Below are positions 29,301 to 44,300 of a DNA stretch of 64,000 bases, piece by piece. The stretch's first letter is position 1. Each line of letters opens with the position of its first letter. A program made the position numbers and the translations under genes. The notes under the pieces were generated by a model. It had not been told where the DNA came from and ran no database searches. It saw only the letters and a program-made list of their open reading frames with translations. The DNA comes from Mimachlamys varia (Eukaryota > Mollusca > Bivalvia > Pectinida > Pectinidae): contig OX392533.1 of NCBI GenBank assembly GCA_947623455.1, forward strand, positions 30,750,229 through 30,814,228. The letters run 5' to 3'.

Positions 29301-32300
29301 AAAAACCACCAACCTACGTCAGTACTTGGCAACTGCCCCACGTGGGAATCGAACTCGTAACCCAGAAGTGGAGGGTTAGTGGTAGAATGTTGGAACACCT
29401 TAACCGCTTGGCCACATATAGCAATACAAATTACATAGATAGACAGATGATAAGGTATTTAAATATAAAATGTACAACATTTTGTAAACCCATTAACTCA
29501 TTTGCACCTGAAATTTCAAAATGAACTATATATAATATATTCCAACCGTTGAATTTAGGAGTTAACATATGTCTTTAGGTGTGAATGAGTTAAATTCTAT
29601 TGATTGTACATGTGTAAATTACATTATAAAGTCATAACCACGACTTAAAAAGTAATTGCCTACAATGGCTGTAAGCTTGTAAATGTTTGTGATAATCAGC
29701 TCTTTTTGCTGTGCTGAGTTTGCATGTACATGTACTATCTTAATAAAAATGTATACATATTGTATGTGCCTGTTTCATACATAAATTCATATATTCAAAC
29801 AACCTAATGGTACTCATCCATCCCCAAAATTCCATAATGAAGTATTCCAACCATGAAATATGAAGAATTCAAATGTGTCTTCAGATTTGAATGAATTTCA
29901 TTGTTTTACAATGCAAGGAAACATATATATGTATATATCAATTTATTTATATATCAATGTACATTTGGAACTAGAAATGAATTTAAATACACTCATTGCT
30001 CTACAGATAATCTAACTAGGGCCCAGAATCACACTTGTACTTCACAATAATCTATATATGTACAGCTTGTGCCAATACAGGGTTCATTTATAGGTCAACA
30101 GTTCACATGTACTTTATATTCACATTACACAGACATAGAGAAACAGCTTCACATTTACCTGACCAAGATAAAGGGGAATCTTGTTTAGGATAAGTACTAG
30201 TGCTGGCCTGTAATCAGGATTGCAATAGACTGTGGCCAGTACATATACCAAGAGAACTGTTAGAAGTTTATTATAGAATTAATTACATAGGGTTATACCG
30301 TGATGGGAATGCTGACAGAATTAGGTTACATAGAGGGCGATACCTTGCTAATCATGAGAGAATTCTAACCATCATCTACTTATATAGGGTAATACTTAGT
30401 ACCTTGCTGATAGAACCGTTATTAGACTATATATACTGGTAGGGTAACACCTTATTCAAAGAGAACTGTTATTAGGTTATATAGGGTAACACCTTAATGA
30501 GAGAACCGTTATTAGGTTATATAGGGTAACACCTTAATGAGAGAACCGTTATTAGGTTATATAGGGTAACACCTTATTCAAAGAGAACTGTTATTAGGTA
30601 ATATAGGGTAATACCTTAATGAGAGAACCGTTATTAGGTTATATAGGGTAACACCTTATTCAAAGAGAACTGTTATTAGGTTATATAGGGTAACACCTTA
30701 ATGAGAGAACCGTTATTAGGTTATATAGTGTAATACCTTGCTGAGAGAACCGTTATTAGGTTTTATAGGGCAATACATATACCTTGCTGAGTGAACCGGT
30801 ATTAGGTTATATAGTGTAATACCTTGCTGAAAGAACTGTTATTAGGTTATATAGTGTAATACCTTGCCGAGAGAACTATTATTAGGTTATATAGGGTAAC
30901 ACCTTATTCAAAGAGAACTGTTATTAGGTTATATAGGGTAATACCTTAATGAGAGAACCGTTATTAGGTTATATAGGGTAATACCTTGATGAGAGAACCG
31001 TTATTAGGTTATATAGGGTAAAACCTTAATGAGAGAACTGTTATTAGGTTATATAGTGTAATACCTTGCTGAGAGAACCGTTATTAGGTTATATAGGGTA
31101 ATACCTTGCCGAGAGAACTGTTATTAGGTTATATAGGGTAATACCTAGCTGAGAGAACTGTTATTAGGTTATATAGGGTAATACCTAGCTGAGTGAACCG
31201 TTATTAGGTTATATAGGGTAATACACATACCTAGCTGAGAGAACCATTATTAGGTTATATAGGGTAATACCTTGCTGAGAGAACCGTTATTAGGTTATAT
31301 AGGATAATACTTTGCTGAGAGAATCGTTATTAGGTTATATAGGGCAATACCTGGCTGAGAAAACCGTTATTAGGTTATATTGAGTAATACCTTGCTGTGA
31401 GAATCGTTATTAGGTTATATAGGGCAACACCTTGCGGAGAGAACCGTTATTAGGTTATATAGGGTAATACCTTGCTGAGAGAACGGTATTAGGTTATATA
31501 GGGTAATACCTTGCTGAGAGAACGGTATTAGGTTATATAGGGTAACACCTTGCTGAGAGAACCGTTATTAGATTATATACAGTAATACCTTGGGAACAGC
31601 TGAACCCATATAAGTCACATGTACTACAGTGTACTGATGTTATCTCTGTCATAGCTACATATATATGTGCCATGTAACTGAATATATTTCAGTTCATTAG
31701 CTATCAGTTTAGCTTGTAGGGTATCACAAGCATGGGTTACGCATCAGAATTTCCTTTTTTTCCCCCTGATTTCATAGATATTTGTGACCATTCAGAGTAT
31801 CTGTGACCATTCAGAGTTTATTCTAAAGTGTCTGTTGAAATGTGTAGAATTTTTCTGTTGCAGACTTGAAGGACATTTTATAACAATATTGGAATTGTAA
31901 GATTGTGGACGTAAACGTTCCAAATAATTAAATTTTTCCTGAATCTGAACTAAGTGGTGCATAAATTGATATTTTCATAAGTTACAATATTCAAAATGGA
32001 GGCATTCTGAAATTTTTTGATTCACATTTATCACACACACTGTTGTAAACATATTTTCTAATGATATGATAAAGGATTCTAAATCCAGGTGTTTGTTGTA
32101 TTTCAACCTATATATAGACATGAAATTTAAAGTTAACATTCGGATGAAGAACGAAGGAAAAGATAAACTATACTAACACAGGCTGTAGCTTGGTACACAT
32201 GTACATTTATCTGAAACTGTAGATATCCCTGTAATTACTACAGTTGCCACTCACCTGTGTTCTCGTGATCATTTAAAGCAGGTTTCCTGACAAAGTAGTT

Positions 32301-35300
32301 TTTAAGCCTGCTTTCTTCATAAGCATTAATATTAGAATCAGCTAGCTTTTCCAGGCTTTTATCAGTTAACATTTTTTATATGTGAATTTTCATCAAATCA
32401 ACATTCACTCATTCAAAAACTGTGAACACTAGTACTAGGCCTGTCATTGTTTAAATTTCCTAGTATTTATCAATGATTTTTAACATTCAGTCACAAAAAC
32501 CGCCAATAGAAATTATACATCAAGTTTTTTAACAGTCATTCATGGATCACCTCTATGCTAATTTTAAGCACTAGAAGTCGGGGCCATTTCCTCGACTTCC
32601 TCGTGGTGACAAAAACAACAATTTCCTTGAATCTATACACATAAAACATTGGACACTTCCTGTATCGTGAGTACCATTATATACATGAAATAAATAAATA
32701 TACAACATTTTAATTAGCGCTCATTCTAGCGAACAAATGCCACTCTGAAGCGCTTAACAGTACATACATTTAGTACATAAATACATAAATAATTTATACT
32801 CAAAATAATATATACAATTCAGAGGAATTTGAAGGAGCTGCTGTCAGGCGCTCACCAATATTCCTGTGCCACCTGGCTAATATCCCCCTGTGTGTGTGCT
32901 GGAGATGCATTGTGTTCTGTTGGTAGCTATATATATAAAGTGGGACCATTATTTGCTTGGGTTGTTGGAGATGTATTGGCAGAAGGAAAGCGGAGGAAAA
33001 ACATTTTAATGGATTTTTTCTTTGATATGTTGAAAAAAAAAACCAAAAAATTCTGTGTACCGATAGAAGAATAAGACAATCTGTTTAAGAAATGACAAAA
33101 TTTATAAATGCAGTTTTAATTTGTTGACAGACTTCATTAATGTGTGTATTGTATTCTCAAACAGGCCATTTCAGCTTAGCTGTGTATTGTTAATTCACAT
33201 TTTTTTTAATTCTGACAGAAGCAGCTTGAGATGACAACAGTGTTAACAAGGTATCAACAGGGAACAGACATTTCACTAATTATAGCCCAGAGGGATCACT
33301 TTAAACTGGCTCTAGATAGAGAACACATAGTCATAGAACGTGTTGTTTACGTAAATAGGATGGTAAGTGGATTGTTGGTATACTGTATTCATCATAAGTA
33401 TCACACCTCATCCTTTTTAGGAAGGAAAATACCTTATAAGGATTAATGTTACTTAATTCATTTACCAATCATATTGAACAATGAAGCATAAATAAATTAG
33501 AGAATACCAAAGCGTTAACAAAATCATAATCCGAATTCAAAATCGATTAAACCAGGGGTAAAATATGAACAAAGGAAAGATTTACATGGAGACTCTTGTA
33601 AAAGTACAAGAGAATAAGACCAGGTGTTCCTGAAGAGTAAACGTCTTCTGCTTCATCAACCACACCTGCCATGTATATCTTTGTTACATCCAATTCAGTA
33701 AACATCCAAGTTCTCAAAATAAGAACCGAGTATCATTGAATTATCAATCACAACAAGTAAACACTCAAAACACCATCTATAAATCTATAAATATACAGAA
33801 TATTTAAAATATAAGTATTCTAACCTTCAACTTGGGAAAGCAAAAATAAAACGTGACCTCAGAGTTGAATTTCAAAATTTGGACAACACATACTTTAAGA
33901 CTTTAAAAATGTCTAGTGATATCATGGCTACATTTCCACTGAAGAGGATAAAAAACCCTTTGTTCTAAAATTGAAGCTACAATGGAATGTTCAGCTTCTT
34001 CAATATATACATGTAGCAACTGGATGAAGAAGTGTGCATACCTAGCACAATGCTTCCTATCAGTATCATGTTCTCACATTGTATTATCTTATAAACGATC
34101 TTGATACGGATAATTCTTCCAAGTGCCCTGTGTGCTTAATATGACAAATACTGTATAACTGTATATAAACCACCTTGCATGTAATACATCTGTACAAAGT
34201 TTCGTTCAAAACCAGAACCTGACAAAGAATGTTAATTAGCCTGTTTTACATCTCAGTAAGCCATAATGTATATTCCAGTACTAATGACCAGGACGTATTT
34301 TACATTTTACGTAGATATTTCAGCACAGGACTACGGTTCATAGCAACGGTTGGTAGCAACACATAAATACATAGCCCATAATATGCAGCTGACAGACAAC
34401 ATTAGGTGAATTTACACAGGTGAGAAGGAACTTATAGGTGGTAAAATATTGCCCTTTATAACTGATCAGGGGAAACACAGATGGGAATTACCTACTGACG
34501 GTAGTAAAATATATAACTGACCTGACCAGGTGAATGATATTACATATTACAAGCTTGCAATGATGGCCATTCAAACAGACGGTACAACGTAGGTTAACAG
34601 GGTTAACAAATGGTTGACAAAATGCAAAAATAAATGTAAAATAAAAACATTAAACAATCTCAAAGATGGCTTATAATAATGGTGACTTATAATGTTTTAT
34701 GAAAAACACCAAACAGTTTTCAGGAAGCCAAAAATTGTAGAGACAAGTAATGATTTTTTCAAAAAGACATTTCAGCCAATGAGCCATGTATATAATGTTA
34801 TTACGGTACAGAACTTTTTTAAAACTTGCCTGAAAGTCGACACAATCAAATAAGAAGTGTTTAAATGTAAATGGTATCAACCAGGTGAAACACAACAGGC
34901 TATAAATGGGCATTAGTGACCTGGGCCTGCAGTCGGTAGAATACAGCCCTTTAAATATTAAACTGATCTACCTGATCAGGTGAAACACAGACCGGAAATT
35001 TGATAGACCATTGTGGGTAGTAAAATATGACCTTTATTCTTCCGGACTTAATCAGGTGAAATACCTGTATGAAGGTAAGGAATTTGAATGGCCTTTATAT
35101 ACTTAACTTAATCATGAACGGTAAGACACAAGTATGACGCACCTACAATAGGCAGTGATCATGGTATTGATGACCCCTTTTGTTTAGTGTAACACACCAA
35201 CAGGTTCAGTGATATGGGCCTTCTAACGGACTTTATCAAGCTTTGTAAGTGTAACAGGTGGGAAGGACCTACACTTTGTATATACAGTTACATATATAAA

Positions 35301-38300
35301 TACATGTATAAACCATTATATAAATGGCCCCTTTCATTAATTATAACCAACTTGATCAGTCATAACATGTTGACAGTCTAGACACCATTGAATAAGGTCT
35401 TGTTTACACTAAACAGGTGTGGTAGGTAATTATATATAATTTATATACATATGTATTTGATTTATAGCTAAAATTTCTTAGAACTATATATTAAGAAAAG
35501 GAAAGATTGAAAATTGCTTTCAATAAACTTTAAATATTTTTATATCCTGTAATATGACACTAGTGCTGTTGTAACTTGTTCTCATGCTCCGATATCCTAT
35601 CACACAGCGAAATTGCTTGAAGAGCACAAACCTAGTTCTCTCAAACTCGTATAACTCAAAAGAACCTGTTTGATTCGTCAGTGGCGTAGCTTCCATGCAT
35701 GCTTGAGCGTGCAAAAAGTAAACATTGTGATAATTTTCTGTCAGCTCCAAGGGGGTTTCCCCCCCCCCAGACCCCCACCAAGGCTTCGCCCCGAACCCCC
35801 AGGCATGCATATCCCTTAACATCGAGCTTCGCCACTGTTTATATATTCTGTCAGTCCTGGCAAAACTTTACCCTAAACATTCAAACTCACTTAACTCAAA
35901 TATCTCCAAGTTTTCTAGCAGTCCCATCGACTTTGAGATAACGAGGTTAAGATGCAATGCATGACTTGGGGAGTGAAGAGGGGATTAAAGGGAGGTAATC
36001 ACCTACCTGTAGTGATGTTGTTACTGCTGTTGTGCTGGGCTTCTGCTGGTAAACTGCTGTTACAGTGTTCTGAAAAGACAAAAATATTATGACTCACATG
36101 AATGTCATCTCATCATAGGCAACATTATTGATATACAGAGTGCATATACACAGACCTGGAATGAATGTTTTGTCATGTCTGTATTTCAGAAATACTCGTG
36201 CTTTCAATTGAACATGAAGTCTTTCTTAGAAAATGAGAAATAAATACCATCCAAAAGTTTGGTGACATAATTATGAGCTGCATATTTACATCTCTAGCTA
36301 GCTACCATCAATCGATGCAATCTACGTATACCCAGGTATCATAAACTACAAAACGTAATCTAGATCAGTAGTACTACCAGGTACATGAAACAATATACAA
36401 TCTACAATATATACTGTACATACATACATTTTGTAAGCATTATTGCAACAAAATAAACTCAACACAATTTATTAGATTTTGCAATTATCTTATTAAACCT
36501 GACAACGCATTTAATTTGAACCCTTCCAATTCAAAGATTGGAATTATAAAATTTATGGGTTGAATATGAGTTAAAGTATCTGTTAAACTTATTAACATTA
36601 TTTTTTCATTGCGTATGTTCCATAATTAGCTCCACTAATACTACAATCTTTAAGTGTTGGGAACGGCCAGTTGTTGTTGACTAGTAATAGTGTATACATG
36701 TATATGTGACCTTATACAGCATATATACATTTGTAAGTGTACAGACAAATGCAAATTTGCGGTAAATACTTGTACATATTTGTACCTGTCAGGGTTTGTG
36801 TTGAAGCCGTCCCTATGTCTTTTTCAAGCATAGAAACTGAAAAGGACCCCAATAATTTTCAGGTTTCCAATTTAAACTATGCAGAAAGACTCCATTAATT
36901 TAGGAAAGGACTCCATTTATAAAATACCTGACACGAACCCTGTCTATGTGTTTTCGTGCAAGAATACTTGTACAGGTAAACATCAACTGTATGTGTTATT
37001 GTTGTTTCTAATCTGTTATGAGACACATGAAGAATGCATTTTTGCGGTATACATAAAACTGAATATACATTAACAACTTGCCAACGCACCTGCTAATATA
37101 CATGTAAACAAGTGCACTGCAATTAACCACAATACACAGAAACTGTCGGTAATGAATAAGATTGGCTTTCATCTTCACTGGTCGTAGGGAAGGATACTTT
37201 ACGTCTCCCCTCAGGTTAATTAGATCAATCTGGGACATGCACGCATTACACATTAATAAGTAAATACAACTCTCGAGTCATAAACCACGGCAAACCACAA
37301 TATCATTGATGTCACATTTCCCACACATATATATATGTAGTATACAGCAACTGTAGCTGTATCTCATCTTCAATCTAATCATATCAAATTCACAAATACA
37401 TATTTTGTATATCACTTTGGAATGAAGATGGCATTATATACATCCGCCATAAGAAATGTGTCAAAATAACAACCAGGATTCAGGAATCATGTGAAAGCTT
37501 TCCATTTCATAAACGATCTTGTGATAATATAAATACGACCAGGTCTTGTGACTGTGTGAAATTAAGATGAGCGTACAATATGCCTGCATCACCATGTATT
37601 TGCATTAAGTACACTTTGTACATAAACACAAGTTTATAAAGAAACAAGACAGTCATATCCTGTGTCTTGTTGAAACCTGACAAAGGATTTTGGAATTAAT
37701 ATCAAGAAAGCTAGAGCTTCATTCTAATGTTGACTGAATGTCTCGCCTTAATAGATGTGTTTTAATGTTTCATTTTCTTTAATATTTGGCACAGAAAATA
37801 AAATCCAACTGGCCAGTCGAACCTTTTAATTAAGTGACAGTGTATGAGAAATACCTACAACTTTTATTTGAAGCATTATCAATATTTATTTTCAGTCCTT
37901 AACACCAATGTTTGTACACATACAATAATGAAGAGTGTACTTACACTGTAACTGTACGTCATTGTATATTTATGTAATGTAAGAGGCACAGACTAGTTTC
38001 ATTTTTAATCAACTTTACCGTAATTACTCTAACATTCATAAAGACAGATCAAGAGCTCTTTATATAATTATAGCACAATGTTTAACAGGGAAATTCTGGG
38101 AGTTAACTATTTTCTATTTATTGTACAAAGAATGGCTCATGTTATACCAAAATTTGTAGAAATATCTTGATGGCTCAGGTTATATCTAAACTTATAGAAA
38201 TGTTTTGGCCCAAGTTCCCTTCTCTCCAAGGATGAACATAAAAGCACCTGTACAAATACACACATACATAAATGTATGGAAAATACAGGCTATTACTAGT

Positions 38301-41300
38301 TAACAAGGTCCTTGGAACACATACCTTACAGAAAAGACATACAGTATCTTTTTACATAGAAATACTGTAGCCAGCTTCTGCACGTGTTTGTCTGAGAAAT
38401 GATGATCTCAGAAGTATACAAGAGATCTTTGAAGTATTTTGTTCTTCCCAAAACTTGCACATCTGACATATTGTATGTACAACTGATACATTCTACAGAT
38501 ATACACAATATACAGAAGGATATCCTGAGAAATGCCTTTCATCTCAAAATACACAGAAAACCTACTTTTGGGTTTGGCAATACATGTACTACCAGACCAT
38601 TAGTGAATCATGTGTGCCAAATCATTCATGATGGTACATTTTGTATAGTAACTATCGCTAAGTTATAAGTCTGTATATATAATGGGCAGAAAATGTACAG
38701 CAATACTCATCTAGATCTGTGGATCATAAAACATTGGTCAAAAGGCAAATTCAATTGAAATTAACATTATTTTTCAAATCATATAAATTTTCCTAATCAG
38801 ACCTTCCAATTTGTATCGTCCCTTCGCTTTCTTCAGCAAAATGTTATTGTATGAAAATTTTTGCTGTGAACTTGAAGTATTTTGAAACTATCTGATTGAT
38901 ATTGCTGCAGATTTTTCAAGTTTATGATACAGTACATGTACATGATGTTATATCAAATGACACAGATCTCAAATTTCTTCACAATAGAGGAAGAATCTGT
39001 AATCTTTGACATGAAATATTGGGTTCTGGTAAACATAACTAAACCTAATAATGAAAATCAATTACTTAACATAAACAGGGATGGCCTTATTACCAGACAT
39101 GGGCTTATTTGTGAATAGATATGGTTATTGTTGTTTATGATAGCTAGTAGCCATAGGTTTTGGCATTTTTGTGAATAAAATATGGCAATTGTTTTTATGA
39201 TACATGTATGTAATAGCCATAGATTTGGCCTTTTTGGTGAATACGCTAATTTTTATTTTCATGACATTAGGCGAAAAGCTATATTTGTTTCTGGACTAAA
39301 AGAAATGTCCATTAATCATCTTTGATACAGTTCATACAATGTACAAATTCACTAGAATGTAATATTTATTTATATATATATATACCAAAAGCAGATCATT
39401 TATAGACCTATAGAATACATATATACACTATAAGTATATAGAACATTAAAACCTAATCTGAAGTGTATGTAAGACTATTAAAGTTTCCATCGATATGCAG
39501 ACTTGGCTAACAAGATGTTTAATGAGGACTGGTTTAACCCTGGTATAATTGGAGTGGTGTTCCTATTACACATTCCAGCTGCTGCCCTGCACATGCACAC
39601 CAGTCTGCTCATTACAGTAATGGCCTCCCCAGTCACTGGCCACAAGCATCAAACACCCCAGACTTACAAATCCAAAAGCCTCTCTAGATCTGCTTGCACC
39701 TCACGCAAAAAATAAGCCACATGGCAAAATGCAATAAAAATATGTGTACAACTTCACTGCTACTACTACTAGCTTCATACTACACTTGTCTGAAGTTGGG
39801 CAATGTACCAAATTTGTTTTTTTCGAATCCACTTAAAACATTTGCAGCTTTGATTTAATTTGTGAAGAACATGTATTCGTAAATTAACTTGTTTACTTTA
39901 CTACAGAAACACTGAGACAGAGAATCTCTTGGCCAAGATTGTTTCTATTTTATCTGATATAATCATTTAAAATTCATATATAATACAGTATACCATATAT
40001 AATCTAATGAGAGCACCTCCAGATATTTTTTTAAAAACCATTAATTCGTCCAACCCTTAAATTTCATAATGAACTATTCCAACTGCTGGCTTGGAAGAGT
40101 TCAAATGTGTCTTCAGTGGTGAATAAATTAAATGAATGTCCTCTGTAACCCTTTCATCACAGTATAACATAGAAACCATATACATTGGACCATATAAGAG
40201 CAAGCATATTGGTCATTGTACACATTGTACTTATGTTTCAGGTGAACGAGTAAACTTTTTTAAAGATATTTTTTTAATGTTCTGTTTTTGAAAATTGATA
40301 TTAATTACTTATTAAGCTTATCAAGTGGACAATATATGGTTTTTATATTAACTCATTCACCCTGAAAATTCATAATGGACTGTTCCAACCTTTGAATTGG
40401 AAGAGTTCAACTCTGTCTTCAGGGGTGAATGAGTATAAGATGATCATGAGTGATTCACACATGTGGCAGAGACAGTAATCGGTATAAAGGATATCTATAT
40501 ATATACAATATTTATAGCTTTGGGAACATTTAACATTTACAAGTAAATATGATAATGCTAATATTTAGATAATTTTGGGAAAACACAGCAAAGTGTTATG
40601 TAAACATGTCACAGATGATATAATATAGTCTCGTTTATATTATCTAAAATGTCAAACTGTCACAAAATGAATTATCATCCAACTTTTACAGGGTTTATGG
40701 AACAAAATATCACAGCACTAACAGTTTAAACGTATACTTTTTGTATACATGTATCCAGATGCAACCCGAGTTTTCTTTTATTTAAATTATAAACATTTAA
40801 TAAAGATCTATGAAATTCATATCTGCTCCTGCATTTTCTTGTGTGTTTTCTTAGAAAAAGTTTAATTCAAGGCAATTATGTATTTAATTCCTTCATTAAA
40901 CTACAATTGAGAATCAGAAAAGTTTTAATTTAAGGCAACATGAAACCTTACAAATTTTGCCTGTGATTTGAGTTGTCCCCCTTTAACTCATTTAGTGCTG
41001 CAGACACATTAATAAGCTTTCCAATTGCAAAGATAAGAAGATTTCATTATGAAATTTAAGAATAAATGAGTTAATACACTATAAATTTGGAATGATACCA
41101 ATATGTTACTAATGCATGATATCAATCCTTGTTCACAGAAGTTAGGTACAGTAATTAATTAAGAAACTATCTTACAGCTTTAAATATAGCACATTTGTCC
41201 ATCCTGTTTCTCTTAAAGAAGGTGAGGAGTTTGCTTATATTAGGACAAATATGGTACTAAACTGATCTACCAAGGGAGGTAATCTTTTCACAACTTCAAT

Positions 41301-44300
41301 CATACAATGATGAAGTTTATATACAGTATGTATGCATGTATGCTTATACACTCTAATAAAGGTCCCATTTTTCTTTAAACATTTGTCAGTAAAATTCGTT
41401 TGTGGATATAACTATAACACTAAACATGTCGATAAATTTTCACTTGTGAAAAGACCCGATGTTCAATTATTTAAATACTTGTGTAATAAAAAGGCACATT
41501 TCTAAAGTATTAACATATTTTCCCCATTATTATCTTGTAGGTCCTGAGGCGTGAGAAAATTGTATTACAATAAATAATAACCATTTTTTTCAACTCAGTG
41601 TAATATTGATGTAGATGTCAGCCATTTCCATGAATCTATGTCAAGTTCACGCACTAATAGGGCACAATGTGTTTATTCTTACAAATTAGAAATAACTTTT
41701 TTTCATGAAACACATTATAACCCAAAATGCTTTGTGAAAGCAAAAACTTTTCTGAAGTATCACAGGACATATAATTACAGAAAGCACAAAATAGCTGAAG
41801 GATTATAATCCCACTATGACTTACTCCACCTCACCTACCCTCTTCGTACCCATTGGCCATAATTAGGCCTAGACTTACAAATGTATAATTACTTCACTTT
41901 GGGGCCTTTTCTATCTACAGTAGCAGTGTTCTCAGTAAGTTTTGCAATAATTGGTTGATTTACATTCTGTAATGTTGACATATATAAAATTCTGAAAAAT
42001 AGCTGGTTTAAAGTTGGTGAATAACAGGCTATTTTTGCCGGCCATCAGCTTTTATAAGCCTCCCTTTATTTTTATTTCGCTATAAAGACTACAGAAACAT
42101 TTTTGTTTTCCATACACAACTGATATACACATTGAATATCAGTATTATTTTTGCAGAGAATATACACACATCCTGCAGGTAAATATGTAAATAAAATAAC
42201 TTTCTTTTTTCTTAAAATTTTAAATATTTTCTGAAATAACCAAGATATATTAGGTACTGTGTCGGTACATGCAGATGTACAAAATATAACCTTGTCGAAC
42301 TGTTTGGCAGCTCACAGTCAGTTGGTACAATGTACATGTAGCTGTGGACAGTATCACAATTACAGGTGATGAGGATAACATTCCTGAGTCACTCCCAGCC
42401 TCTGTAACATATCCTGATCCTCAGTGGGCAGAGATAGGGAGGCCAATAAACATCACCTCTTCATCATCTCCCAGCCAGAGAGTAACCATCTCCCGACCAG
42501 GGAGTAATCGCTTCTACAGAGACATAGGTACGACTACCTGCTAGGGATTTCGGATGTTGTTCAATCTGATTTAAAAGTAATTTCCCGCACCTCATCTGGA
42601 ATCTGAAGCATCTTCTCTTTTCATTTTCCATATCCAAATATTTGATCGAAGCTGGCAAATATCAGAAGTGTAAGAGCTGTAAAATTTTACTAGCCGCGCA
42701 CCCTGAATTTTAAAGATTTTTAAAGACCAAGCCTGATGTTGATGTCATCTTGTATACTACTGATTACTATTTAGAGAAAACTCATGAAACTTCTGGGTAA
42801 TACATTTAACTTCCTTGAACTCTTCGACACGGATGTAGGATCTACCACTCCTGTTACTAAAGATTGCATGTAACAAGTAATTATGTATAATGGGCTAGTG
42901 AAGATTTTCAGTATCTATAGAGAAACTACATAAAGAAGGGACATGTACATGTACAGGGTATGTGTTAAAGACATCCCTATATCTTTTTCAAGCATAGAAT
43001 TTAGAAACTGAAAAGGATCCCACTAATTTTCAAAACTATGCAGAAGGACCCCATTTATTTAGGAAAGGGCACCATTTATAAAATATCCAGTGGGAACTCT
43101 GATGTATTATTTGTCAAATTAAAGATTTTCAGTATTCACATCACCCTTTAAGATGATGTGTTTCTAAAGTGTACAAGTACATGTACAGATAACATAAACA
43201 AATTAGACACTTCCAATTTTATTTAATGTTACTTTTAAGCTGTTTGCATGCATACAAAATATGTACGCATTAAAATAAGAAATAGCGTTAAATCAAGAAA
43301 CACTTATACATGATGATATGACTGAAGCAAGTTTTCTGAAGTTTATACGTACATCATTACAATACATATGAGATGCTCCAATTCATTTTGAGCCTTTATA
43401 CTGGCTACCCAAAGCTTTTATCAAGAATTTCTCAACTGCATTTTGCTACTTTTTTTGCTACTAATTTATGAAACCAATTTTTCCTTCATGTAATTTATAT
43501 CATTAAATTTATATGTACAGTATCTGACCATGTGCTTTGGACAATTTTCCATGCAATAAACCTTGGAACAAAACAGTATTGAAATCTAAAATTTATATGG
43601 CGACAAGTTCTAGTCCTTATTAGTGCTCTCACGATACGGGAAAACTGTACCACGATATATTGCAATACAGAGTGACTGTTTCACGATACGTACTACAATA
43701 TATTGATTTGACAAACGGCCACTTCTGTTTTCATTGACTTTGTTTGTTTGCTTTTTCTTAGACAAAAGTGCCCCCATGTATGGCACTTTTTTGGCTTTTT
43801 ATTTAGCATACAATATTAATCATAGCCGTCAGCCATTCTCGCTGTTGTATTTTGACAGAGTAGAAGAGACGCTTGAGAAAAAAAGATGGGGCTCTTGAAA
43901 GTTGAAACAATTAGCTGATTCAGACTATCGAAAAAGAGAAAGTAGAATAATGATTTTATGGAAATTACTTTGTTTTACTGTTTTTCTTGGAATTCATGCA
44001 AAATATGGAAGGAAATTAGGCAAGATTGAATGCAAGTACTCAAAATTGACATGTACCACCAAAACAAACGGTTTTTCAATTTCGTACTGGGTGCAACTCC
44101 TTTCTATTGACACATTGCAATATATTGTGACAGCACTAGTCCTTATATATAAGTACCGTACTAGTCCTTATACGTACCGCCATTGTTGTGACTTGATGGT
44201 GGCTGGACTGTGCCGTTAGTTGATTCATACTGATTGAACATCTTCAAAAAATCTTCACTTATTCTCGATTCCATATTGGCTTGACCTGTATAGAACACAA

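Larger units (their letters stand above)
28910..36006 (-). other. Intron 3 (7.1 kb)
   Basis: Repeat-rich intron: a 42-bp duplication at 28988-29070, a SINE (29205-29412), palindromic elements (29493-29593 and 29811-29896), the 40-bp minisatellite (30240-31590), a degenerate repeat (34410-35290) and an element with CAGTGGCGTAGC ends (35680-35838). 31600-34400 is AT-rich with nothing I can name. No exon is supported. Confidence 0.75.
36070..44177 (-). other. Intron 2 (8.1 kb)
   Basis: Repeat-rich intron with palindromic elements (36502-36576, 40041-40130, 40348-40436, 40983-41074), two copies of a ~140-bp dispersed repeat (36785-36930, 42955-43095), a short duplication (39109-39245), a candidate plus-strand exon (42366-42527) and a hAT-like element (43621-44138). 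No confident second gene. Confidence 0.75.

Noticed and set aside
29205..29412. Considered as a functional tRNA gene on minus.
   Set aside because: A- and B-box regions are present, but the cloverleaf stems do not pair and the sequence continues into a SINE core and tail.
30240..31590. Considered as a CRISPR-like array.
   Set aside because: Units are contiguous with no unique spacers, and the host is an animal genome.
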